Source: Deinococcus sp.
Lineage (GTDB): Bacteria > Deinococcota > Deinococci > JACQHA01
Assembly (NCBI GenBank): GCA_016199255.1
Contig: JACQHA010000332.1
Coordinates: 1-10,525 of the forward strand
Direction: 5' to 3'
Length of the DNA: 10,525 bases
Made by a program: the position numbers and the translations under genes. Positions 1-5,897 of the stretch are shown here, piece by piece. Position 1 is the first letter of the stretch. Every line of letters begins with the position of its first letter. The notes under the pieces are model-generated. The model made no database searches, was not told where the DNA came from, and saw only the letters and a list, made by a program, of their open reading frames with translations.

Positions 1-924
1 CCTCGCAAACCGCGCGGCCCGGGCCGGCGCCAGCTCGGGCATCTCTTTTTTCACGAACTCGATCCACTTTTCATCGACCAAAAGAGGCACCAGGTCTGGA
101 TCGGGAAAATAGCGGTAGTCGTGGGCGAATTCTTTGGAGCGCATGGTCTCGGTGGTGCCCCGGTCATCATCCCAGGAGCGGGTTTCCTGTCCCAGCCGGC
201 CGCCAGTGCCCAGCACTTTAATCTGCCGGTCGATCTCGTACTCCAGGGCGCGCTGCACGCTGCGGAAGGAGTTGAGGTTCTTGATCTCCACCTTGACCCC
301 TAGCTCCTTCTGGCCTTTGGGGCGCACCGACACGTTGACATCGGCGCGCATGGCCCCTTCCTCGGGGTTGGCGGTGGAGATCCCCAGGGTCTGGGCAATG
401 GTGCGCAGCTTGCTCAAGAAGTCCCGGGCCTCCTGAGGACTGGTGATGTCAGGCTCAGTCACCAGCTCAGTAAGCGGCACTCCGGCCCGGTTCAGGTCCA
501 CCAGCGATACTGAGCGCGCCCCGGGGTGCACTGACTTGCCCACATCCTCTTCCAGGTGAACCTGGTGAATGTGGATCTGGCGCCCGCCCACGTCTAGAGT
601 GCCGTTTTCCCCTACTGGCGAGTTCTGGCCGGTGATCTGGTAGTTCTTGGGCAGGTCGGGATAGAAGTAGTTCTTGCGATAGAACTGAATACGCCGGCTG
701 ACCTCACAGTCCAGGGCCAGTGCCAGCATGATCCCATGCTCCACCGCCTGGCGGTTGATGACCGGCAGGCTCCCAGGCAACCCCAGGCACACCGGGCAGG
801 TGGACAAATTAGGCTCAGAGCCAAAATAATTGGCCCGGCAGCCGCAGAACATCTTGGATTCAGTCTTCAGGTGCAGGTGCACCTCCAGGCCGATCACTGC
901 CTCAAAACCGTTCAGCTCGCTCAC
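1..924 (-). CDS. gatB: Aspartyl/glutamyl-tRNA amidotransferase subunit B, N-terminal 308 residues (cut by window edge)
   Basis: GatB is the kinase/transamidase subunit of GatCAB, which converts Glu-tRNA(Gln) and Asp-tRNA(Asn) to the correctly charged Gln/Asn forms. My translation of the minus strand gives the family hallmarks in order: AVIGLEVH (residues 9-16), a zinc site made of C27-G-C29 and C43-P-V-C46 in CPVCLGLPG, PDLPKNYQI (89-97), a MRADVNVSV block (192-200), EIKNLNSFR (213-221) and DYRYFPDPD (269-277). Family members are usually about 475-490 residues, so roughly the last third lies outside the window. The GTG start at 924 is the only usable one: an in-frame TAG at 945-943 lies just upstream with no other start between. 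That TAG is also the stop of the preceding PrsW-family gene, leaving an 18-bp gap, so the gene is probably the third of a panC operon. No strong SD is visible. The identification is firm. Confidence 0.96.
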   Translation of the reverse strand, partial: MSELNGFEAVIGLEVHLHLKTESKMFCGCRANYFGSEPNLSTCPVCLGLPGSLPVINRQAVEHGIMLALALDCEVSRRIQFYRKNYFYPDLPKNYQITGQNSPVGENGTLDVGGRQIHIHQVHLEEDVGKSVHPGARSVSLVDLNRAGVPLTELVTEPDITSPQEARDFLSKLRTIAQTLGISTANPEEGAMRADVNVSVRPKGQKELGVKVEIKNLNSFRSVQRALEYEIDRQIKVLGTGGRLGQETRSWDDDRGTTETMRSKEFAHDYRYFPDPDLVPLLVDEKWIEFVKKEMPELAPARAARFAR

Positions 925-942
925 AGGGTTAGTGTAGCACCC

Positions 943-1665
943 CTAGCGCAGCGACTCGCCCAGCACCACCACCCCCTGGACCCGGCCTGAGTCCAGGTCC
1001 AGGCGATGGGCGGTCTTAATCAAGAGGCGCAGGCGCAAAAAGCCCCAGATGAGCAGCAGGGCATTGAGGACCAGGCCAACCACGGGGTTGAGGAAGATGA
1101 AGAAGTCGTAGAGGCCGTGCAGCAAAACCGCGTACCCTAGCCCCTGGTTCATATAGCGGCGCGCCGTGCCCTGGTCCGGGGCGAATCTAGCCAGGCCCAC
1201 ATAGAACCCCATGACCCCAGAGAAGATCACATGCCCCGGCACTGAAGTGAAGGCGCGCAGCAGCGCTACTAGTAAGCCGAGGTTCAGGACGTAGAGGACG
1301 TTCTCCAGCACCGCGAAGCCCAGGCTGGCTACGACGCAGTAGATAATGCCGTCAGTGACCTCATCAAAGGCCTTATGGTTATAGGCCACCAGGCGCACCG
1401 CCCAGAGCTTGAGAGCTTCCTCGGTGAGGGCAGCCACAATGAAGGCGGTGAACGCCAGGTTGAGCGGCCGGGGGAATTGGGAGCTGAACGGGCCCAAGAT
1501 CCGCTCCACAATGATCGCCGGGACAGTGATGAACACGCCCCCGAGCGCTGTCTTCCACAAGAGGCGCGCCGGCTCCTTGCGGTATTTGTCCTTGCTGTTG
1601 TAATACCAGAATAGCACCACCCCCGGTGCCACCGCCATGGTCAGGGAGATCAGGAGATAGTCCAC
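943..1665 (-). CDS. PrsW-family intramembrane protease
   Basis: This 240-residue polytopic membrane protein matches the PrsW glutamic-type intramembrane protease family. The conserved elements visible are TEEALKLW (81-88, with the E82-E83-x-x-K86 signature), FDEVTDGIIYCVVASLGFAVLEN split over 100-122 with E121-N122, an R137...H145 segment (RAFTSVPGH), and HGLYDFF (183-189). Hydrophobic spans surround these, starting near residues 3-21, 41-54 and 68-80 and continuing to about 214, so six or seven transmembrane helices are likely. Bacillus subtilis PrsW makes the first cut in the anti-sigma factor RsiW; many homologues have unknown substrates. The start is GTG at 1665 with SD AGGAGG at 1676-1671, five bases away and overlapping the panC stop, which indicates translational coupling. 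An ECF sigma/anti-sigma pair lies divergently about 1 kb away, so a role in releasing that sigma factor is possible but inferred. Confidence 0.88.
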   Translation of the reverse strand: MDYLLISLTMAVAPGVVLFWYYNSKDKYRKEPARLLWKTALGGVFITVPAIIVERILGPFSSQFPRPLNLAFTAFIVAALTEEALKLWAVRLVAYNHKAFDEVTDGIIYCVVASLGFAVLENVLYVLNLGLLVALLRAFTSVPGHVIFSGVMGFYVGLARFAPDQGTARRYMNQGLGYAVLLHGLYDFFIFLNPVVGLVLNALLLIWGFLRLRLLIKTAHRLDLDSGRVQGVVVLGESLR

Positions 1666-1674
1666 CAGGCCCTC

Positions 1675-2514
1675 CTATCCAGGGCCAATGGCAGCGTTGT
1701 CAATGAGGCGCACGGAACCGAGATAGGCTGCCACCAGCACCCGCCCTATGCCGTTCAGCTGGGACAAAGGCTCTAGGGTCTTGGCATCCACCACTGCTAC
1801 ATAGTCCAGGCGCAGCTCTGGCTCCTGGGCCAGCACCTGGCGCAGGGCCTCTTCCAGCCTGGCTACCTGGCGCTCGCCAGATCTAACCAGCTCCTGCCCC
1901 CGGCGCAGGGCGCGGTAGATAATTTCCGCCCGCTGCCGCTGCTCTGGGCTGAGGAATACATTGCGGGAGCTCATGGCCAGGCCGTTCTCCTCGCGCACTG
2001 TAGGGCAGCCCACGACTTCCACGGGGATGTTCAGGTCGCGCACCAGGGCGTGGATTACCTGGAGCTGCTGGTAGTCCTTCTCCCCAAAGTAGGCCCTGTT
2101 GGGCTGGGTCACATTGAGCAGCTTGGCCACCACCGTAGCCACTCCCCGGAAGTGCCCGGGGCGCCGCTCCCCTTCCCAGCGGCGGCTGAGGTTCTCTACC
2201 GTCACCCAGCTCTGGAAGCCGGGGGGATACATCTCCTCCATGCTGGGGGCAAATACCAGATGTACGCCAGCAGAGGCGCAGCGCTGCAGATCCTGCTCCA
2301 AGTAGCGGGGGTAGGTGGCGAAGTCTTCACTGGGGCCGAACTGGATGGGGTTCACAAAAATGGTCAGGGCGCAGGCTTGATTATCGCGCCGCGCCCGCTC
2401 CGCCAGGGAAAGGTGGCCGGCGTGCAGCGCCCCCATAGTAGGCACCAGGCCCAGGGTGCCGCCCAGAGTTGATCTGGCCTCCCGGAACTCTTGGATGCTG
2501 CGCGCTAAAAACAT
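1675..2514 (-). CDS. panC: Pantothenate synthetase
   Basis: PanC condenses pantoate with beta-alanine using ATP to make pantothenate, the precursor of coenzyme A; it is cytoplasmic. The 279-residue length is typical. Visible motifs are LVPTMGALHAGH (23-34, containing the HxGH nucleotidyl-transferase signature at 31-34), FVNPIQFGPSEDFATYPR (53-70, pantoate-binding Gln), RPGHFRGVATVV (118-129), YFGEKDYQQL (142-151) and LAMSSRNVFLS (179-189, the KMSKS-like loop). The ATG at 2514 is the first start after an in-frame TAG only five codons upstream, so no longer protein is possible. There is no SD; a TAGAAT hexamer nine bases upstream suggests a leaderless or near-leaderless message. It is the first gene of the panC-prsW-type-gatB minus-strand cluster and is followed after 9 bp by the protease gene, whose SD overlaps the panC stop. 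Confidence 0.97.
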   Translation of the reverse strand: MFLARSIQEFREARSTLGGTLGLVPTMGALHAGHLSLAERARRDNQACALTIFVNPIQFGPSEDFATYPRYLEQDLQRCASAGVHLVFAPSMEEMYPPGFQSWVTVENLSRRWEGERRPGHFRGVATVVAKLLNVTQPNRAYFGEKDYQQLQVIHALVRDLNIPVEVVGCPTVREENGLAMSSRNVFLSPEQRQRAEIIYRALRRGQELVRSGERQVARLEEALRQVLAQEPELRLDYVAVVDAKTLEPLSQLNGIGRVLVAAYLGSVRLIDNAAIGPG

Positions 2515-2539
2515 CTGGGGGAGATTCTAACACAGATGT
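2511..2539. repeat. Inverted repeat over the panC start codon (ACATCTG-N15-CAGATGT)
   Basis: Two perfect 7-base half-sites, 2511-2517 and 2533-2539, are spaced 22 bp apart (about two helical turns) and flank the panC -10 candidate. The left half covers the panC start codon. Such spacing suits a dimeric repressor operator, although it could equally form a hairpin or be chance. No regulator can be named. Confidence 0.3.
2524..2529 (-). promoter_or_regulatory. Candidate -10 element of panC (TAGAAT)
   Basis: On the minus strand TAGAAT matches the TATAAT consensus at five of six positions and ends nine bases before the panC ATG. A GGGACA hexamer 15 bases further upstream is a weak -35 candidate. 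Transcription would start within a few bases of the ATG, which agrees with the absence of an SD. This is an inference from sequence only. Confidence 0.4.
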
Positions 2540-2564
2540 AAGATTGTCCCAGACCGCCTGAGGT

Positions 2565-2596
2565 GGCGCCGGGAGTAACAGCTCCCCAGGGGCGCC
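2565..2596 (+). other. Inverted-repeat structure upstream of the sigma factor gene
   Basis: The 104-bp divergent spacer between panC and the sigma gene contains GGCGCC (2565-2570) and GGGAG (2571-2575), a six-base loop, then CTCCC (2582-2586), a four-base bulge and GGCGCC (2591-2596). This would fold as an 11-bp bulged stem ending ten bases before the sigma gene's SD. It could be a 5' UTR hairpin or an operator; no T-tract follows, so it is not an intrinsic terminator. Confidence 0.35.
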
Positions 2597-2618
2597 GGTC
2601 AACAAGGGGAGGGAACCG

Positions 2619-3275
2619 ATGCAGGATCTGCCCGACGAGGCACTGGTAGTGAGGTACCTAAATGGCGATGCATCGGACAGGCAGGAGGCGTTCGAGGCGC
2701 TCTTTGCGCGCTATCAGGGGTTAGTGCTGGGGTACTGCCTGCGGCGGCTCAGGCCCCACCGCCAGGATGCCCAGGAGGCAGCCCAGGACGCTATGCGCAA
2801 GGTCTTCCGCTCCCTGCACACCTACCGGGGGAGAGGTACTTTTAAGAGCTGGGTGCTCTCGGTGACCGCCAATGTGTGCAAGGACCACTGGCACCGGCTG
2901 CCCCCAGCCCGGCCCAACTACCGGCTGGACGGCGAGGAGGTGGAGGACCTGGAAGCGCTGGAGCGCGGGCTGTTCGGGGAGATCCCAGATGGCCGGGACC
3001 CGGCTGCGGAGTTCGACCGCGGCCAGCTGGCCCGGCGCTTCTGGGGGGTGCTGAGCCAGTTCCGGCGCGACCATCCCCGGGAGCTGGAGGTGCTGGAGCT
3101 GCGCTGGCTGGATGAGCTGTCCCACGCGGAAATCGCCGCGTTACTCGGCACCTCGCCGGGGGCCGCCCGGGTGCGCTACACCCGGGCCTGCGAGCGGCTG
3201 CGCCAGTACCCGGAGTTCCAGCGGCTGCTGGAGGAATTATGTCAACGACCGCCAGCTAAAGCAGGCGGCTTGTAG
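2619..3275 (+). CDS. ECF-type RNA polymerase sigma factor, C-terminus altered by IS insertion
   Basis: This 218-residue protein has the two-domain layout of extracytoplasmic-function sigma factors. Region 2 spans about residues 26-93 (LFARYQGLVLGYC, then DAQEAAQDAMRKVFRSLHTY, then GTFKSWVLSVTANVCKDHW, promoter melting and -10 recognition). Region 4 spans about 145-196 (LEVLELRWLDELSHAEIAALLG, then the GAARVRYTRACERLR recognition helix for the -35). The linker at 94-140 is acidic. SD GGGGAGG (2606-2612) lies six bases before the ATG. Residues 208-218 (CQRPPAKAGGL) are encoded by the right end of the tnpB element, apart from the first base of codon 208, and the stop at 3273-3275 lies inside the element. 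Joining 3240 to 4517 restores a reading frame ending YNFYGEEQRAQN with a TGA at 4552-4554. Both sigma domains are untouched, so the protein is probably still functional. Its partner is probably the membrane protein at 4541. Confidence 0.9.
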   Translation: MQDLPDEALVVRYLNGDASDRQEAFEALFARYQGLVLGYCLRRLRPHRQDAQEAAQDAMRKVFRSLHTYRGRGTFKSWVLSVTANVCKDHWHRLPPARPNYRLDGEEVEDLEALERGLFGEIPDGRDPAAEFDRGQLARRFWGVLSQFRRDHPRELEVLELRWLDELSHAEIAALLGTSPGAARVRYTRACERLRQYPEFQRLLEELCQRPPAKAGGL

Positions 3276-3400
3276 GTAGTATGATGAGCGAACTCATCTG
3301 CTCCCACGATAGGCCGGTTGACGGACGGCCCGCCAGCCCCGGCATTGCCGAGGTTGGCACGGTACTTGGCCGCGATATTGCGAGCGCCATTGAGGTCGGC
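3241..3400 (-). ncRNA. Predicted omega-RNA (reRNA) scaffold at the tnpB right end
   Basis: In studied TnpB systems the guide RNA derives from the 3' end of tnpB plus the right end of the element and continues into flanking DNA as the guide. Here the last 60 bases contain two hairpins in the minus-strand sense. One is GATGAG-TTCG-CTCATC (3298-3283), a perfect 6-bp stem closed by a UUCG tetraloop. The other is the bulged right-end stem (3268-3249). Both lie just before the element boundary at 3241. The guide would then start at 3240 and read into the sigma gene (ATAATTCCTCCAGCAG). The 5' limit near 3400 is a guess. The family rule is established; its application here is inference. Confidence 0.5.
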
Positions 3401-4429
3401 ATGCAGGCTGAACCCACAGGCACGGCACACGAAGAACGCGCGAGAACGGCGGTTGTTCCGCGCCGTGTGACCACAGCGCGAGCATTGTTGCGAGGTATGC
3501 CGGGGGTCTACCCCGGCCACCGTAACACCCCGTTCCTCGGCCTTGTACGTAATGAAGGAACGCAGTTGGGCGAAGCTCCACGAGTGCAGGCGGCGGGACT
3601 GTGCCCCATGCCTGGTCTCCAAGCGGCGGCGGATGTCCTTGAGATTTTCGAGGACGGCCGTCCCGCCTTCTGGGATACTTTGGACAATCTGCTTGCTCAG
3701 TACGTGGTCGCAGTCACGCCGGAAGCGCCGCTGCTTGTCACGGAGCTTGCAGAGATGATGTTTGGCACTCTTGCTCCCCTTTTTCTGGAGCGCACGCCGG
3801 AGCCGGAAAGTGCGGGCCTCGATCCCCCGCCAGCCGCGTTTGCCCAAGAAGCGGCCGTGGGAGGTGACAGCGGGCTGGGCGAGACCCAAGTCCACGCCCA
3901 CCACCTTGTCCGTGGGAGAAACAACAGGAGCTTCAATCTCCACTACCACATGCAACCACCAGCGCCCACGTCGTTCTACCAAGTCGGCAGTGCAGGGCTT
4001 GCCGCCAGTGTAGCGGGAGGCATAGGCAGGCAGCCGGAAGTCCAGCAGCAAACGCCCTACCGTAGTGGACAGTCGGACAGTGCGGGCTTCCCAGTCCAAT
4101 CGGAAGGTGTGGACGTTGTAGCGAGGAGCACAGGCCTGCGAGCGCGGGCAACTCACGGGGCGCTTCTGGCGTTGCCGGAGGAAGGCGCTCTTGACGGCCT
4201 CGGTTGCTTTCACCCTGGCCTGGATGTGGAGATCGCTCACCAAGGCGGGGAACTTTGCCTTGAGCATGCGATAGGTCTGGTGATGCAGCGTGACGCCGTT
4301 CTTCTCGCGGCGCTCCCACCCGTAAGCACAGACGGTGTTGAAGGCGGCGGTGAACTGTTGAGCCGTTGCTGTCAAGGCGGAAGCCTGCTCAGAGTTGGGA
4401 CGCAGAAGAACTCGGACGGTGCGCTGCAT
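3242..4429 (-). CDS. tnpB: TnpB, RNA-guided RuvC nuclease of the IS605 family
   Basis: TnpB is the omega-RNA-guided DNA endonuclease ancestral to Cas12; it cuts target DNA next to a short transposon-associated motif and helps retain the element. The 395-residue product beginning MQRTVRVLLRPNSEQ has all catalytic landmarks. They are RuvC-I VVGVDLGLAQPAV (Asp about residue 180), RuvC-II AVLENLKDIRR (Glu about 261), a zinc ribbon CSRC...CRAC (about 316-338), and RuvC-III HADLNGARNIA (Asp about 345). No frameshift or lost residue is seen, so it may be active. The ATG at 4429 aligns with the usual family N-terminus and is preceded by TATAGT at seven bases. An in-frame ATG at 4483 would add 18 residues that do not look conserved. 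The TGA stop lies inside the right-end TTGAC pentamer, so coding runs to within one base of the element end. The C-terminal 30 or so codons overlap the predicted omega-RNA. Confidence 0.95.
   Translation of the reverse strand: MQRTVRVLLRPNSEQASALTATAQQFTAAFNTVCAYGWERREKNGVTLHHQTYRMLKAKFPALVSDLHIQARVKATEAVKSAFLRQRQKRPVSCPRSQACAPRYNVHTFRLDWEARTVRLSTTVGRLLLDFRLPAYASRYTGGKPCTADLVERRGRWWLHVVVEIEAPVVSPTDKVVGVDLGLAQPAVTSHGRFLGKRGWRGIEARTFRLRRALQKKGSKSAKHHLCKLRDKQRRFRRDCDHVLSKQIVQSIPEGGTAVLENLKDIRRRLETRHGAQSRRLHSWSFAQLRSFITYKAEERGVTVAGVDPRHTSQQCSRCGHTARNNRRSRAFFVCRACGFSLHADLNGARNIAAKYRANLGNAGAGGPSVNRPIVGADEFAHHTTYKPPALAGGR
3249..3268 (-). repeat. Right-end subterminal hairpin of the tnpB element
   Basis: CCGCC (3249-3253) pairs with GGCGG (3264-3268), with an A-A mismatch (3254/3263), then a 2-bp inner stem and TAAA loop. 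The single unpaired position is usual for the hairpins bound by Y1 transposases. Eight bases separate it from the element end. Confidence 0.75.
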
Positions 4430-4436
4430 GCCTTCC

Positions 4437-4466
4437 ACTATACCATATGCGGGGCTGATTTGCAAA
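4437..4466 (-). promoter_or_regulatory. Candidate tnpB promoter (TTTGCA-N18-TATAGT)
   Basis: On the minus strand TTTGCA (4466-4461) and TATAGT (4442-4437) are separated by 18 bases, and TATAGT ends seven bases before the preferred tnpB ATG. This would make a leaderless or very short-leader transcript starting inside the element. Sequence match only. Confidence 0.4.
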
Positions 4467-4487
4467 GAAAGGAGGCGCGGCATTCCT

Positions 4488-4507
4488 CTGTCGCCTGAAG
4501 GCGACAG
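4488..4507 (-). repeat. Left-end subterminal hairpin of the tnpB element
   Basis: Arms CTGTCGCC (4488-4495) and GGCGACAG (4500-4507) are perfectly complementary around a TGAA loop. The hairpin ends nine bases inside the inferred left boundary, mirroring the eight-base spacing at the right end. It also lies just upstream of the alternative tnpB ATG at 4483. Confidence 0.75.
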
Positions 4508-4540
4508 TCCCCTGCCACAATTTTTATGGAGAGGAACAAC

Positions 4541-5158
4541 GTGCCCAGAATTGAACCGGAGACACTAGACCGGGATCTGGAGCTGGCTAGATCGCTACTG
4601 CAGGCGCTAGCGCCCCAGGAGACGAGCTTCGACCCCGAGTTTCGCCAGCAGCTCTGGCGGGAGCTGCAGGCAGCTCCCGCGCCGGTGCGCCGCTGGTGGC
4701 AGCTGCCCGTGCTGGCTCCCCTGGCGCTGTCTTTAGTGCTACTGGTCTCCACCGGCCTGCTAGGGTGGCGGCTGGGAGTGGTGGGGCGGGAGCTGGCGCT
4801 GGTGCGCAGCCAGCTGCAAGCGGCCCAGGGCGAGCTGACGCTAGCGCGCAACCTGCGCTGGAGCGCCCCGGAACTGGACTTCATCCAGCCCGCGGCTAAC
4901 CGCCCCCAGTCCAGCGCCTGGCTGCTGGCACAGGCTGACACCAACCAGCTATCGCTAGCGGCGCTACTGCAGCTCATCAGACAGAGCCGGCCCACTATCC
5001 TCCCTAATGGCCAGGGAGGATTCGAGGGGCACTATGATCTGGGGAGCGGCGCGGTGCTGTCCATCCCGGTGACCCCTGACCCAGAGGGCAGCTTGTCGGT
5101 GCGCTGGAGCCTGGGGGACGGCATCTTCCTCTCCGTGCCCCTGGATTCCGGCCAGTAG
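4541..5158 (+). CDS. Single-pass membrane protein, probable anti-sigma factor
   Basis: No family is recognised with certainty. The GTG start at 4541 gives 205 residues (MPRIEPETLDRD...) and has SD GGAGAGG (4528-4534) six bases upstream; an in-frame ATG at 4526 adds five residues but has no SD. Visible architecture: a short helical cytoplasmic segment of about 50 residues including SFDPEFRQQLWRELQAA, an RRWW positive edge, one hydrophobic span (about residues 55-78 of the GTG form), a heptad-like stretch RELALVRSQLQAAQGEL suggesting a coiled coil, and a roughly 95-residue outer domain ending in beta-like sequence. There is no HxxxCxxC zinc motif. Position directly after an ECF sigma gene plus N-in single-span topology make it a typical anti-sigma candidate. 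In the uninterrupted arrangement its start would have overlapped the sigma stop by 14 bases; now the tnpB element separates them. It is followed by rlmB after 3 bp. Confidence 0.75.
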   Translation: MPRIEPETLDRDLELARSLLQALAPQETSFDPEFRQQLWRELQAAPAPVRRWWQLPVLAPLALSLVLLVSTGLLGWRLGVVGRELALVRSQLQAAQGELTLARNLRWSAPELDFIQPAANRPQSSAWLLAQADTNQLSLAALLQLIRQSRPTILPNGQGGFEGHYDLGSGAVLSIPVTPDPEGSLSVRWSLGDGIFLSVPLDSGQ

Positions 5159-5161
5159 CCT

Positions 5162-5890
5162 ATGGAGTTTCTCACCGGTCGGCGGGCAGTGCTGGAGGCG
5201 CTGCGCGCCGGCAGCCGGGTGCGGCGCATTCTCTTGGGGGAAGGGCTGCGGGGCGAGATTGTCGCTGATCTGCGCCAAGCAGCCCGAGCCAAGGGCGTTT
5301 TGGTGACCGAGGCGCCGCGCATTGAGCTGGACCGGCTCACTCGCACCACCCGGCACCAGGGCGTGGTGGCCGAGGTGACGCCCTTGGAAACCGTGACCCT
5401 GGAAAGGCTTTTAGCCCGCCCCGCCCAGCGCCGGCTACTGGTGCTCCTCGATGGCATTACCGATCCCCAGAACCTGGGGGCGATCATTCGCTCGGCGGCA
5501 GTGTTCGGGGCCCAGGGCGTAGTGATCGAGGAGCACCGCAGCGCTCCCCTGGCTGAGGGAGCCGTGCGCGCCTCTGCCGGGGCGGCGGAACACCTGCCGG
5601 TGGCGGCGGTGAAAAACCTGCCCCGGGCCATTGAGCAATTGAAGCAGGCGAATATCTGGGTGTTTGGTGGCGTGGCCAGCGGCGGTGAGGACCCAGGGAA
5701 ATTGGACTGGGACCTGGACCTGGCGCTGGTGATTGGCAGCGAGGACCAGGGCCTCAGGCGGCTGGTGCGGGAGAAGTGCGACCGGCTGGTGCAGATCCCG
5801 ATGCAGGGCAAGATGGCGTCGCTGAACGCTAGCGTGGCGGCGGGGATTTTACTTTATGAGGCCACCAGGGGAAGAATACCCTCCCCATAG
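5162..5890 (+). CDS. rlmB: 23S rRNA (guanosine-2'-O)-methyltransferase, RlmB/TrmH-family SPOUT enzyme
   Basis: This is a 242-residue SpoU/TrmH-type methyltransferase that transfers a methyl group from SAM to a ribose 2'-OH, most likely G2251 of 23S rRNA as in RlmB. An N-terminal L30e-like RNA-binding domain (FLTGRRAVLEALRAG, about 3-72) precedes the knotted catalytic domain. SPOUT motif 1 is LDGITDPQNLGAIIRSA (96-112, with N104 and R110), motif 2 LVIGSEDQGLRRLVREKCD (189-207, with E194) and motif 3 IPMQGKMASLNASVAAGILLYE (212-233, with S220-L221-N222). The start lies three bases after the anti-sigma candidate stop, so it is probably translated by coupling from the same message. Only 7 bp separate its stop from the convergent aminotransferase stop, and no clear terminator is visible apart from a weak GGGGA/TCCCC stem (5868-5886). 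Related TrmH-type tRNA methyltransferases are the main alternative function. Confidence 0.92.
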   Translation: MEFLTGRRAVLEALRAGSRVRRILLGEGLRGEIVADLRQAARAKGVLVTEAPRIELDRLTRTTRHQGVVAEVTPLETVTLERLLARPAQRRLLVLLDGITDPQNLGAIIRSAAVFGAQGVVIEEHRSAPLAEGAVRASAGAAEHLPVAAVKNLPRAIEQLKQANIWVFGGVASGGEDPGKLDWDLDLALVIGSEDQGLRRLVREKCDRLVQIPMQGKMASLNASVAAGILLYEATRGRIPSP

Positions 5891-5897
5891 GTAGACA

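Larger units (their letters stand above)
3241..4516 (-). mobile_element. IS200/IS605-type, tnpB-only element (IS1341-like)
   Basis: The element is about 1.28 kb, lies on the minus strand and carries only tnpB; no Y1 transposase tnpA is present, so any movement would need one in trans. The left end has a perfect hairpin with 8-bp arms 4488-4495 and 4500-4507 and a 4-base loop. The right end has a hairpin at 3249-3268 with a 5-bp outer stem, one A-A mismatch and a 2-bp inner stem, and then TTGAC (minus strand, 3245-3241), resembling the right cleavage site I recall for ISDra2. These subterminal imperfect hairpins without terminal inverted repeats or target duplication are typical of the family. 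The right boundary is fairly secure. The left boundary is inferred: 4516/4517 leaves ATTGT as the flanking pentamer on the minus strand and restores the sigma reading frame, but it could be off by several bases. Confidence 0.85.

Noticed and set aside
3281..4498. A 405-codon plus-strand open frame spanning the whole of tnpB
   Set aside because: It is antisense to a well-conserved tnpB with intact catalytic motifs, has no SD and reads as unlikely protein sequence. GC-rich codon bias on the other strand explains the lack of stops.
3241..4516. A tnpA (Y1 transposase) partner or a full IS605
   Set aside because: No open frame with the HUH/Y1 motif exists between the two ends; only tnpB fits.
5868..5886. 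Intrinsic terminator between the convergent rlmB and aspC genes
   Set aside because: Only a 5-bp stem with a 9-base loop inside the end of rlmB and no T-tract; too weak to call.
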